64,000 nt of DNA from Cylicocyclus nassatus. Lineage: Eukaryota; Nematoda; Chromadorea; Rhabditida; Strongylidae. The position numbers and the translations under genes were made by a program. Every line of letters begins with the position of its first letter. Positions within the stretch are counted from its first letter, which is position 1. Below are positions 37,475 through 48,397 of the stretch, one piece after another. The notes below the pieces were generated by a model. The model was not told the DNA's origin and did not search any database. It saw nothing but the letters and a program-made list of their open reading frames with translations. The stretch spans positions 81,424,636 through 81,488,635 of the forward strand of contig CATQJL010000112.1 in assembly GCA_958299035.1 (NCBI GenBank). The letters are read 5' to 3'.

Positions 37475-38419
37475 TAGGTCGTAAAGAAAGTTCCCGGACA
37501 CCTGCGAAAAATTTTTTCAAATCGCCGCAACTTCAAACAGATTGACTCTTTTTTGAAGTTTTTTTTTTGCAATTTCAATGCAAAGACAAATTTGTCTACA
37601 GCATATATTTATCTTGCTGGCTTCAGCACCTTACTGCGGTCTACCAGCATGCGAAGAAGGGAAAAAGGTCGTTGCGAAAAGTGGCCTATTTGTGCAGGAT
37701 TATCTCAGGCATGATGAGAGCTGGAAAGCTCGAATACTGTAGTTATACAGAAGTCTGCTGGGGCTGTTATGGAGATACCACTTACAAAAAAAAGATTTTC
37801 CAGAAAGTGTTTGAAAAATCGATTTCATTTTTTGAATTTGAATTTCATTTGAAAAATCGATTTTTTGAAAAATCATTTTTTGCCCCTAAAAATGCACCAT
37901 TTTTTCGAGTAAGTGACTTTGAAATCTTGTCTTTTGCATAGGCTAAACCAAATCCTTGATTACTGCGAACGTTGCTGGGGTAATGCCTTACACATCTTTT
38001 GGACCCATCATTCAGGCGGGCGATACCCGCAGAAGCGACGCAGGCTGCGAAAAGAGTCGCAGTTAGAGGCAAGTTCGAAGCTTGTAATTTTTGAGCCCAA
38101 ATCGCAAAACTCAAGTGCAGCTGCAGGTCAAAAGTTAACAGGCTTCCCAATCAAAACACTCATAATTTGGACGAAAATCCTTGATTTGCACAAAAATGGC
38201 CGCAAGAAATTCTGAAATTTTTATGGTTGGAAAGATTTTCCTTTTAATGTGCAGATCAAATACGTCTTGGCATCGATAAAAACCAGAATCCTTATCAAAA
38301 ACTATAGGCTTCCCTCTACTGAACGGTATAAAAAACTTGGTGTCAAAGTCCGATCGGGCGCCGAAAAAATGCGTTTGAAAATGAATTTTCAAAAGTCCAG
38401 GAACTTTTTGTACAACCTG
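37475..38419. mobile_element. Mariner-like TIR element, complete copy
   Basis: The left end TAGGTCGTAAAGAAAGTTCC and right end GGAACTTTTTGTACAACCTG are imperfect complements. The flanking TA is intact on the left only. The unit B homology to unit A stops inside it at about 38318. A 117-codon minus-strand frame (38135-38488) is unrecognised. Confidence 0.58.
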
Positions 38420-39938
38420 ATAACACTGGGATCTTTCACTATATAGTGTCACAACAAAATGCACACAGAGTTTGGTCGTTAATTGCACACAGAGTTTGGT
38501 CGTTAATTTTCAGTCGAAAATTTTCCAAAAATTGCTCAGGATTTCCACAAATCGAGAATTTCAACATGAGAAAACCTCGAAAGCTCTTTATTTCATAGCG
38601 CTACATCACTCCAATGTCATATATGCCATCTGCGATCACAAATTCTCAATTAAACTTATGTAATGGCCACTTCGATATATAATTTAGCGCAATTTACTTT
38701 ATCGCGGATCGATGCAATTGGGCAATATCATGCATGAGAGTTGCACACGATGACCCCTCGATACCAGCTAAAACTTTCGTTTCGCGGATCGCATTGCAAT
38801 CAACCAATGTTTTGAATGCTTGCTAAATGAAAAAGCTAGTTGCGGAATGCCAAGGAATGAATCCACGATGCCAGATGCGACATTCCCTTCGACGAAAAGA
38901 CCTCGGTCCATAGACAAAAACGATTGCAGCTGCAGACGGAATGATGGAGCCAGCAAGCGAACGTCTCTATATACTTAGTCATTATTATTAATGCATTTTC
39001 CATCACTTACACCCATTGCTTGTGTTGCCTTACTATCCCCTCATTCCTTGTACGTAGCATAGCACATTTAACACTCCGATCGTATGTTTTCTAATCTCCT
39101 CTTGTACATTTCTTACAAGTAGTCCAAATTCACGAGATATCCAAGATATCATTTTGGTGCTTATCGTCATCATAGTTCCAACTATTTGTTAGCGATTTGG
39201 TCACATTTTCGTGTTGATGCTTCGTGTTGATGTTGTTTATGTGTGTGTATATTTCAAGCAGAATGAGGGTTTAATTACCCAAGTTGGTTCAATTGGCAAG
39301 GTTGTTGCAACCTTTTTATAATTATGGTTTAATTTCTATCATCTTCTCGTTTTATGAACTAAACTGACTAACTTCTGTTCTTCTTCCATTTGATTATTTA
39401 GTGTAGTTGCACTATTTGACAAATCGCAAAGTGTGAAGCGAACTCCTGCTTGTTGCTTCGCAGGTCATGATTACCGTCCCCTTGCAGGGAGAGGTGTGAA
39501 GCAATGCCGAGCCAGGACAAGCAAATATGCAATCCGGCTTCATTCTGATATATGTGCGACCTCCTATTGTACGGATCTTTATGAGTGCAGCTATTATGAT
39601 CTATGTATATAGCGATGCAGCGATGTCTGTTAAATCAATTCTGTGCAAGAACACTTTCTGTCTGCTACATCAGTAGTCAACATAGTCATCGCGAGTTGTA
39701 TAGCCTGTTACACTCAATTCTGACCTCGTTGCGCATTCATTACTCTACTCTTGAAACGCTCATATTTCTCATACAGAGATGCTCCGCAGATATGCAAAAC
39801 AGATTTGAATTCAGCATTTGATGCCTGGTCAAATGTAATGCAACTCACCTTGAAAAGGCACTTCGATCAATGATCCTGTCAGTATGACACTCCATCCACT
39901 TCCCTCAAGACTATCATGACTCACAACAAAGCGCAAAG
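38420..39938. other. Unique stretch, mostly no recognisable gene
   Basis: This is the first sequence right of unit B. A direct repeat of CACACAGAGTTTGGTCGTTAA lacking its final base lies at about 38461 and 38482. One Cys-rich open frame (39402-39612) is listed separately. A minus-strand frame at 38768-38956 is discussed under rejected items. Confidence 0.4.
39402..39612 (+). CDS. Possible terminal exon, small Cys-rich secreted-type protein
   Basis: A possible acceptor TTATTTAG precedes 39402. The frame then stays open for 69 codons to TAG at 39610-39612. The encoded segment has eight cysteines, including ACCFAGHDYRPLAG, VKQCRA, DICATSYCTD and LYECSYYDLCI. I do not recognise the family, and no upstream exon or signal peptide was found. 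The Cys density argues against chance, but the start and splice are unproven. Confidence 0.3.
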
Positions 39939-40337
39939 AGTCTGTCTTTTTGTGTGTGTAGGTGTATGTCTGTCTGTCACGAAATTCATAGAGTGAGCTG
40001 CAGCCAAGCTCTCAAGCTACAATTTTGCATAACGCACCGTACCAGCATGTAGGCCAACCATGCACAAAGACGAGCCGGTTTGATAAGCGAAGCCTTCAAA
40101 ACTTGCGCGTCAAACGGGTCCATGCGGCTTTTGCGCGCAAAACGAGGTCACAAATTCATCTTTTTGCAAAGTCATGATTCGCCTGACAAGTAAACCTGCG
40201 CTCCAGGAATTCTGACTCAAGGCTGCTCAAAAGCTTTGCTTTTCTGCGAAAATAGCGCCAAAAAGTAGTGATTGCGTAAAAAGTCGATTTGGCAAGGTTT
40301 TGCCCAAAAAACTGAAAAGATTTTTGCACGGAAATGA
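39939..40337. repeat. Dispersed repeat with TCTGTCTG head, copy 1
   Basis: It begins with TTTTTGTGTGTGTAGGTG, then TGTCTGTCTGTCACGAAATTC, and ends near AAAGATTTTTGCACGGAAATG. It aligns over about 395 bp with 58963-59358, with numerous substitutions and small indels. The family is not identified and no terminal inverted repeats are seen. Confidence 0.7.
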
Positions 40338-40340
40338 TTA

Positions 40341-40676
40341 TTAAGCCAAATATTCAAATATAATACAGACTGACTGTATGCATTTGACATGAGGGCTGCC
40401 ACAGTCATCGTGGGTATGACATTTCAAGTTGATTACGCAAAAGTTGTCCACACACGTTGCTGGTGAGATGCAAGAACTGTCTGTTTTACACGTCATCAAC
40501 TTATCTGGCCTCCACTTTTGCTTGGGTACGCAAAAATGTCGATTACACTCAAACCTTAGATCATCACAATCAGCGTTAGTTTCGCAAGACACTCCTTGTG
40601 CGCAGACTTTGTCAATACATACAGATGGTGGAGTGCAAGCAGCATCATTTTGGCACAGCGGCAATGACGTTGTCCC
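40341..40676 (-). CDS. EB-module-like Cys-rich protein, C-terminal exon
   Basis: After a good acceptor (AGTTTCAG ending at 40677), about 111 codons are open to a TAA at 40341-40343. Three repeats of an EB-like spacing can be seen: CQNDAACTPPSVCIDKVC, CETNADCDDLRFECNRHFC and CKTDSSCISPATCVDNFC, followed by a fourth half-unit CHTHDDCGSPHVKCIQSVC. EB modules occur in extracellular nematode proteins, often beside Kunitz domains. Upstream exons should lie above 40677 but were not found. It is the clearest single-copy host coding sequence in the window. It is probably secreted. Confidence 0.6.
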   Translation of the reverse strand, partial: GTTSLPLCQNDAACTPPSVCIDKVCAQGVSCETNADCDDLRFECNRHFCVPKQKWRPDKLMTCKTDSSCISPATCVDNFCVINLKCHTHDDCGSPHVKCIQSVCIIFEYLA

Positions 40677-40699
40677 TGAAACTCTTAGCAAATAACTGA

Positions 40700-43041
40700 G
40701 GTCATAGAGTATCTATAAGAAATGATACATGTGTTGAAGCAACAAGTTGCGATTGTAACGCTAGATTAGCGGGGTTCGTTTAGTGGAGTGCCACAGTCGA
40801 TTTTATTCTGACAGGCCTTGATTATGCAAAGTACTCAGAGGCGATACTAACCGTTAAAAAGTATCTAGATCTTCAAAGTTCAGCAGGATAAGATTACTCA
40901 AACTGCCCACGAGCAATTTCGCAGCTTTCATGCAAAGTTAAAAAATATGCTTTACATTAAGATATGAGTTGCAAAATAAATTTAGTTAGGAAGCTCATCA
41001 GAAAGTAATAAAAAGTGCTGTCGAAATTGTTTTGTTTACTTGAAACCTAATTCCGCTAACCCACTAGTCAACAATTTGTATTTCAAACCTCTTACGCATG
41101 TTAACTGGCAAGAAAATTTCATGATAATCCCTTTTGTAGATCCAGAAAGACTTTGGGGTGAAGATAAAACCGTTTGCCGTTTTTAGTGGGACTAAATTAT
41201 GAGTAGCTTCAGGTTATGAAAGTGTTTGTCCAACTTTTGCATTTACCATCAATCTTCACAAAGATGTTAACGGTTTAGGCAAACCTGGCACAGGAGTCTT
41301 CTCGTAGAAACTGATAGCGAGACCACATTGTCCAAATGTTATATGAATGGAGATCATTTTTTCGGCTTGGATGAATTATCTGTGCTGCTTCGCCTTTATC
41401 AGGGCTCAGATTCGCTTTTCAAATGAAAACACCATGCGAATTTGCGTGAGCATTGACTTTAGCAAGAAGGCAGTATAGACTTAGTTTGGAGAGAATCGCA
41501 AATGCTTTTTACAAACCTAACTTAAGAGACACAGTTTTTGATGGAGCGGTTTAGGAAGACTTATATAAACTCGTTCACGACTCTCGCACTCCATTTGATA
41601 ACAACTCCCTGTTAAATAACCGTTGAGAGATCAAGAAATAGCCTTATAAATTCAACAATTTTGGGAAGGTTTTCTATTGAGGAAACGTGTCAAAGCGTTT
41701 CTGCCAAATCAGCGCTTTTTATGATGGCGAATTCTTCAAATAAGGATAGTTTCGCCGTGAAATTGACACAAATGCTCGTCTGATCTTTGCTGAATATGTA
41801 ATAATTCAAGAGTTCTCTTTGAATCTCTTAGTTTGTCGAATTTTGCACTTTTGCAAGAAAAACCAAAACATTGCTGCGTAAACGTAGATCCGAAAGACTA
41901 TAGCGTCCAGAAATTGGCACTTTTTGCAAAAATTTGTCATCAAGAAGCTTCAACAAAGCTGGATAAGGAAGCAGATAAACTACTAATTTGGCAAAAGCTA
42001 CAATGTCATGTCCACAGTTTAGGCTACTTCAAAATTGCATTTCAAATGCTTTGTCTTACAAGGAAACGATACTCTGTGTCCGCTGCCTTTTGAGATGAAA
42101 GCTATACCATTACAATTGCCTTGGAGCGCTGATTCCAAATCTTAATTCCGTTTTTGCCTAAACGTTTCTCTGAAAAAAACTGTGAAGGAATATCGCAGCA
42201 AAGGAAATATGGTCGGAATGCCAAAACCGCCGCTAAGAGGTGGTGTAGTGGCTAGTGTGGATAGCCTTGCTAATAAATGCAGGTTTAGGTTCGAGTTCTT
42301 TTGTGTTCTTCGGTTTACTGGTTTACTTAATCGTCGCGATCTAATCGCCAAGATTTCCATTCATTTTCATTTCACATTCAAGAATTTCGGGCTGGAAAAG
42401 TATCACAACCGAATGCAAGCTGATCGGCATGGAATGATGTTGTAACATTTGTCTCGTCGCGATTCAGTCGCGACGATCAAATCGCGTGAAGTCTGCCCGG
42501 GGCCTTAGGCGACCATTGACGTGAAAACTCTCCATAACTTCTAAAGAAGTGTTTAGCAGGAAAAGAAGTTTGAATTGAATTCGAAAGTTTGAATTCGGAA
42601 TCAGCGTTCCAAGACGAATGCGATGGTACACCTTTCATTTCAAAAGGCCGCGGACACCAAGATTCGTTCCCTTGTTAGTGTTGCTATATGAATGAAACTT
42701 ATGGATAGAAACTCTTTGAATATGATACTTGTTTACCTTGCCTCTAAGTGTTTCCTGCTCTATTTCTATGTATTATACATGCCTTTTCTATATGACCTCT
42801 CCCTAACTAGCAGATGCACTCAATGTACCAGCCTTCGTGTGTAGTAAAAATTTCCCTTTCGGGCAAATGTCGCTTCAGCTATATGGTGTTATTTCCCAAA
42901 CGGATTTTTGACCGAAAAAGTTCAAGCAAGTACAGAAGTAGCAAATGACATTAAATAAACGACTCTGCATCACTTGATGGTGGGTTTGAAGCTTCTTAAT
43001 TTTAAGCTACTGAAAACATGACGAAGTTTTGTGGAAGTTCT
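40700..43041. other. Unique stretch, no resolved gene
   Basis: Open frames are short and lack recognisable domains (the longest, 41833-42093, starts at TTG). A tRNA-like sequence is listed separately. Inverted GTCGCGATTCAGTCGCGAC near 42459 and ATCGTCGCGATCTAATCG near 42331 recur locally. Confidence 0.4.
42237..42312 (+). other. tRNA-like sequence, possible SINE head
   Basis: A-box-like TGGTGTAGTGGCTAGTGTGG is followed by B-box-like GGTTCGAGTTC, about 40 bp downstream. The A-box part is almost the same as in the arms of the foldback element at 56610-57659. The acceptor stem is not convincing, so this is probably a tRNA-derived repeat. Confidence 0.5.
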
Positions 43042-43054
43042 CATGCGCTTTGAT

Positions 43055-46000
43055 ACTTACTTAGATACTTAGATGGCCCGTCCTCACGTGACGTGCGGGC
43101 CCCAGTACAGAAGTTTCCATTGATCCCTGTCCCTCGCTTCGGACATCCACGATCTTCTTGGTCGTCGTCGGTGGTTGCGTCCACGAGTTCCAGGTACGAA
43201 GATCGTATCCAGATGATTTCTCAGGTGGTCCATCCGCACGTCTGCCCACCTCGTCGGTGGTCTTCCTCGAGGACGTCTGGCTTCGCGAGGAACCCACTCA
43301 GATCATCTTAGTGTCCATCTATCATATGTTCTTCTCATTATGTGACCGGCCCATCGGTATTTTGCTTTCGCAACGTATTCCGCTGGGTCACGAAGACGGA
43401 ACATTCTTCTCATATCCATGCTGCGAAGTCCGACTAGATGTTGCTTGTGTCGGGTGATCTTCAGAAGACTGCGCTCGAGCGCTCTGTGGGTGGTCCTTAA
43501 AGCTTTCGACGTGGCTACGGTGTCGGCTCAAGTCTCAGCTGCGTAACAGAGCGCCGGGAGAACGATTGAGTCGAACAGGTGGCTACGAAGCTCCGGGTCC
43601 GTCAGTTGGTCGGTGGTTTCCTTTAGAGGCCCGAAGGCGGCTTAAGCTGTTCTTCTTCTCCTGTTAAGTTCTTCCCTCAAGTCGTTCTCCGTGTCCATCG
43701 TCCGAGATACACATAAGAAGACGTCTCTATAATAGGGGTGCCTTTCAATTCCATTTCTGCATCTTCGCAAAGGGCGTTCTTCATGAACTGAATCTTCTTC
43801 CGATTTATTCGCAGTCCGATCTTCTTCCCTACTTCGTTTAGTTCCTTCAACATCGTCTCTGCTTCAAAGATACTGCTCGAGAAGAGGACGATGTCATCCG
43901 CAAAACGAAAATTGGATAGGAATATCTCATCAACTCGTATGCCTCTCTCTTCCAGTCCAGTGACTTCATCAACCACTGCAAGGCCGCGGTGAACAGCTTC
44001 GGCGAAACAGTGTCGCCTTGTCGAACTTCCCTTCCAAATGGAATGGTCAGGGGGCGATGGAATAGCTGCATCGTTGTTGTACAGTCCTTGTAGCTGTCGG
44101 CTAGTGACCTCACGTAAGCTGGGTCCACTCCTTGATCGACTAGCGCAAACAGGATGGCGTTGGTTTCGACGCTGTCAAAGGCTTTCTCGTAGTTGACGAA
44201 GGTTAGGACGAGAGACAGTCGGTACCCCCGGCAGACTTCTATGACCCTCGAAACCGTCTGGATGTGGTCCATGCAGCTGAATCCTTTGCGAAATCCAGGT
44301 TGTTCTTGGGGCTGGGCTTCATTCAGTGTCCTAGATATGCGTGTGAGCATAATCTTTATGAAGAGCTTGTACAGCACACTCAGCAGGCATATTAAACGGT
44401 AATTTCGAAGATCCTCCCGTTCATCCCTTTTAAAAAGAAGGACGGTACTTGACGTTCTCCACTGGTCGGGAATCCTCTCCTTTTGAAGGTAAGATGTCAG
44501 GTGCGACGCGAGAATCTCGTGTAGACGTTGTCCTCCGGCTCGCAGAAGTTCGACGGAAAGATGGTCTGGTCCTGGAGCCGTGAATGTCTTCATAGTCTGA
44601 ATCGCCGTGCGCACTTCAGCAGGCTCGTGGTGGTACCTCTCCAGTGGGAACAACGGGCGTCGGCACGGGTGTGATGAGCGGAAGAGGTTGGTATAGAAGT
44701 TCTTCGCGATAGATTCCATCTTGTATCAGGAAGAAGTCGGAGTCCCGTCTTCGTTCAATAGTGCAGCCAGCGTACGCGATATTCGCAGAGGTCCCTTCGG
44801 CATTTCTTAAGACTTCGTCTTCTTTTGGCTGCTTCCAGTATCTTGGCTTGCCTGTACTTCCTGAGGTCCTCCTGCAAAGCTGTTCTGCAACTGGCGTTGG
44901 CTATCAGTCGCGCAAGATGGGATGCATTCGGATATTGCCTCAGTATTCTTCTCTCGAGCAATTCCTTGGTTGTTTTCGAGATACGATCCAAGTTCTTCTA
45001 AAGTCACTGAGGCGCACTCTCCACAGGCTCGCAATCCTTTCAGAAGCCGGTCGTTGTCGTACGTTGGGTCCTCCTCGATGGGCCAGTCACAACTTGATAT
45101 GAGCTTCTCCAGCCTGTTACCGTCATAAATGACTTCTTTCCTTCTCGCGGCACTGTGACAGATTTTCTTTTCCAGCCTTCGGCTGAGTTGTATCTTCGCT
45201 CGAAGGAGGCGGTGATCGGAACCACTACAGAAGGATGGAACTACTGAGACATCGAGCAAGCTCCACCTTGGTTGATGATAACGTGGTCGATCTCCGCGTG
45301 AGTCGTTCCGTTCTCGCTGGGCGATTCGTCCACCGGCGAGGTTCTTTCTTCATGAAGATGGAATTTCCATGGGAAAGTCGCGCGGCGGAGAGAAGCCCAA
45401 CGAGACGGTTGCCGTTTTCGTTCCGGAGCCCATATCCAAACTTCCCGGTCCTACATTTCTTTTCTAGTGGCATCCCGATTTTCGCATTGAGGTCGCCCAC
45501 AACGTACTTGTAGAAGGACTTTCCGTTGCGGACGACCTCCTCCACGTCTTCGTGGAGGAGGTCGTACTTCTGAGAGTAGATGCTTTCTACGTATGTTGGA
45601 GAGTAGCAGTTGATGATGCTGATGGTCTTCTGACGTGGAGGGCGTAGTTCGTAGGATGGCTAGTTGGGGCGATAGGATCTCGTGCGAATCGACAAGATGG
45701 ACGATTTATGGGTGGACGACAAAGCCAACGCCTCCCACGTTTCGGATTGAACCTTCTCACCACGAATGGTGAGCGTCCCATCATTCATCTGTCGCACGTC
45801 CTTCTTCCTGGATTCGTTCTGCAGAGCGATGATGTGGTACTTGATGTGCTCTGCAGCGTCGAGAAGAGCGTGGAGGTCGGCGTTTGTGGAGACTGTCCTG
45901 GCGTTGTAGGTGCAGAGCATGATGCAGTCTCCATGGCGTGTCGTCCGGGCAGACGTGTCGTTTTTGTCCAATCCAAAAGGCGCCCTGAGGACCATGGCAT

Positions 46001-46305
46001 CAGTCTTGCTACCACCCGGCGTCGTAGGCGGGATCTGATGTGCAGGGTTTCTTTCTATTCTTCTAACTGGAGTAATGAAATTTTTCCCCTATAAGAGCAG
46101 ACTTACTAGGCCAACCCTTGATTTCCACGGGGCGATCGCTGACCCCGGGCTTAGAGCGGGGAGAACCGTCTAGCGACTTGAAAACTAGACGGCGGTGGAT
46201 CTGGCCTGGCCGGCTCTTAGCTAAGCATCCGGCCGAAAGGAAAGTCGAACTCCTTCACAGCTTGGGAGGCCCTGCCAGAGTATACACTATTGACCATTGT
46301 GGGGG
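43055..46305 (-). mobile_element. Full-length RTE-clade LINE with 13-bp target duplication
   Basis: The element is 3251 bp, the usual RTE length. A perfect 13-bp duplication CATGCGCTTTGAT flanks it (43042-43054 and 46306-46318). The 3' end has the short-repeat tail typical of RTE, built of TAAGTATC units (43055-43072). About 290 bp of 5' leader precede the coding region (46305 to about 46000) and include a hairpin around CCGTCTAGTTTTCAAG (near 46178-46192). The intact ends show a complete insertion, although the reading frame is broken. Confidence 0.93.
43084..45995 (-). pseudogene. RTE endonuclease/reverse transcriptase, frameshifted
   Basis: In order: AP endonuclease with LCTYNARTV (about 45910), then, past a frameshift, KSFYKYVVGDLNAKIG (about 45500), then SDHRLLRAKI (about 45215). 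A linker follows with ERRILRQYPNASHLARL (about 44940) and SLKKCRRDL (about 44790). The RT has PGPDHLSVELL (about 44570), VNYEKAFDSVE, FGREVRQGDTVSP and, in another frame, FADDIVLFS (about 43905). The C-terminal tail ends WGPHVT and a stop at 43084. At least four frame changes split it. In motif A the expected catalytic Asp is Asn (VNYEKAFD), which alone should abolish RT. The family makes a single protein for target-primed reverse transcription. Confidence 0.92.
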
Positions 46306-46318
46306 CATGCGCTTTGAT

Positions 46319-47469
46319 GTGCTGGCTAATCAGCGATGCGCGTGTGCGGTATTACTTCATACTATACCAAACCAAACTTTACTCTTCTTAACCTTACGCA
46401 GTTTTTGCTTTCTGCAGGGCAGTCTCTACCTCTAAGGAACCTTGTACCACCATCACTGCAAAAATTCGCGTTGTTACACTGGTAAATGTGTTTTTTCGAA
46501 AGAAAAAATGAGTAGAGGGCATCAGGTCGCCGAAACGGGCGGTCTCGCGGACATTTGCTACAGACTACGCGTCTTCACCATTACTGCCTCATGTTAGTTG
46601 CCCGCGTGGTGGAGCCTACCGGCGACGTGATGTCCTCAACCCATAAAAAATAGGTACTTTCCCATCCCTTCCTCCTTATGCTTATTTTAAGACAGTCATC
46701 GACCTACGAGACAATCGCGTTGGAAAATATTTTTGTATAAACTTACCAAAATTCAACTGCCCAGCAGTCAAGCCGATCACAGTTAGGAAGTAGGCCTGCT
46801 AAACAAAACTTTAATGTGAAATCTATAATACATTCTATTCGCCTGAAAGTCTGTTATTTATAAGTGGAGTGAAGAGAAAATTCTTACCACGAGGAAATCG
46901 AACATTGTCGAATTCGTTTGTTTTACCTAAATAAAGTCGACTGTTATGACTAGCTTCAGCAAAGCAAGTGCATTAGCGAAATTGCCAACGCATAAAAATA
47001 TCAAAATTCAAAGACCAAAAGCCTCGTTTTTTTTGACACTAAGCGTGCATTACTGTTTCCCGATAAAGCAAACCAAAGTTTTTCTGATGAACTATAAGAG
47101 ACGACTCGTTGAATAGTACAGCTTCTACTTTTTTAAGCGAAGGAGCTCCTTTAGTTCAAAGCTTGAGCATGACAAGGTTTTGTGAGAGGTTTTTGTAAGT
47201 TCCACTGGTGGAATTGAAGTAGCGAGCATGGCTGAAAGCCTGAGGAGTTTTCGTACATTTCTTTTGAAAAGGTTGCTAGATAAGAAATCGCTGAAGCGAA
47301 AGTGTGTGACGAAAACGTACGAGGGAGTTTTTATTGAAACAGCTACTGGTCACCGCGCTCGCTATGCGCATAGCAAATTATGCAAAATGTACTTTAAGAT
47401 CTTCAAGGCAAAGAAATTCTGACACTTATGCAGTATGATTGCGTTGATGTAGGAATAATTTCGCTGACA
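46319..47469. other. Unique stretch, one weak small ORF
   Basis: Most of this has no signal. A 64-codon ATG frame at 47228-47422 (plus strand, MAESLRSFRTFLLKRLLDKK start, strongly basic) is the only one with a real ATG in a plausible context. It has no recognised domain, and I give it low weight. Confidence 0.3.
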
Positions 47470-47471
47470 TA

Positions 47472-48395
47472 CTAGGCTGTTGCATAAGTTCTGTCCGATT
47501 TGAATTTTTGAGTTTAAAATGTCATAACTTCTTTCAGAGTCAACTTTTTTCCAAGGTCTTAGTTTCTATGTGTTGAGCAGTCCCTTGGCTAAAAAATGCA
47601 TATTGAGATCTGCGCAAATCTTTGTTAAGGAAGAACCAAGAATGCAAAAACTTCGCAGCGTTTTTCTTCGAATCTGTCTTTTTTGACATGGTAACGCTCC
47701 CTTATGAAAATTGATAGGGATCTTTTCTAATAATGGATGGATAGAGAAATTTTCGTAGATTATTATGCAACATAAAAGAGCCCATAGGGTTTGCGCTGCC
47801 GAGAGATTTTTTTGACCGAACAAAAAATTAGCCACTTTTTGACCTCGCTTCAGCACATGTGTGCATGCCTATTTATGAACTACGAACGTTTTACAACTGA
47901 CGTGAGCGCCGAAAAGGAATTGGTGGATGGGCCCTGTTAGCTCTTGCTTTGCCCTAGCACCTCCAACTTTGAGCTTGTCGATTACTTCTATTCGCAGAAA
48001 GTTATTGCTTGTAAAACATCTATACCAAAGATTTATGTTCGAGGATAAATTTCACTAGCAAGACGTATTCTTCATGGGACCGAACTTCTGCATATACTAG
48101 CATTCCATACCCTTATTCCGAAGCCAATGAAAGAACCTGACTTGAAGGGCGCATTGTGGAGATATCCTCGCAAGGACATATTTCTAGGGATAGAACGTAC
48201 CTCGGCCACTTAGAGATTTTAGGCCTGTGATCTCCGTACACTAAGAATTTTATTGAATTCTGGTATGCTTTAGAAAGCGCAAGGAAAGCACTTTTCAATG
48301 ATACCAACCGTATCGAATTAGAGATGAAATTCTCTTAGAACAGCTGCTTCAAACATGAGGCAAAAAAATCGGACAGAACTTATGCAACAGCCTAG
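47472..48395. mobile_element. Mariner/Tc1-like MITE, copy 2
   Basis: This has the same inverted ends as 35230-36152 (CTAGGCTGTTGCATAAGTTC), with TA duplicated at 47470-47471 and 48396-48397. The two copies (923 and 924 bp) differ at only a handful of positions along their length, so both are young. The inside is non-coding as far as I can tell. Confidence 0.9.
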
Positions 48396-48397
48396 TA

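Larger units (their letters stand above)
22728..38318 (+). repeat. Segmental duplication, unit B
   Basis: This is the second copy of 965-19779, same orientation. It lacks the unit A-specific insertions and so serves as the empty-site reference for them. It carries its own insertions at 25880-26054 and 35230-36152. Divergence is uneven: stretches of 15-18 kb (A) against 33-36 kb (B) are nearly identical, whereas 4-7 kb against 26-28.6 kb differ more. Confidence 0.92.

Noticed and set aside
38768..38956. Minus-strand frame with VDSFLGIPQLAF, faintly like the start of type-B carboxylesterases
   Set aside because: The expected motif FLGIPYA is only partly matched, and no other part of the family is found around it.
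43093..43457. Plus-strand frames across the 3' part of the RTE
   Set aside because: Shadows of the minus-strand RT C-terminal coding region.
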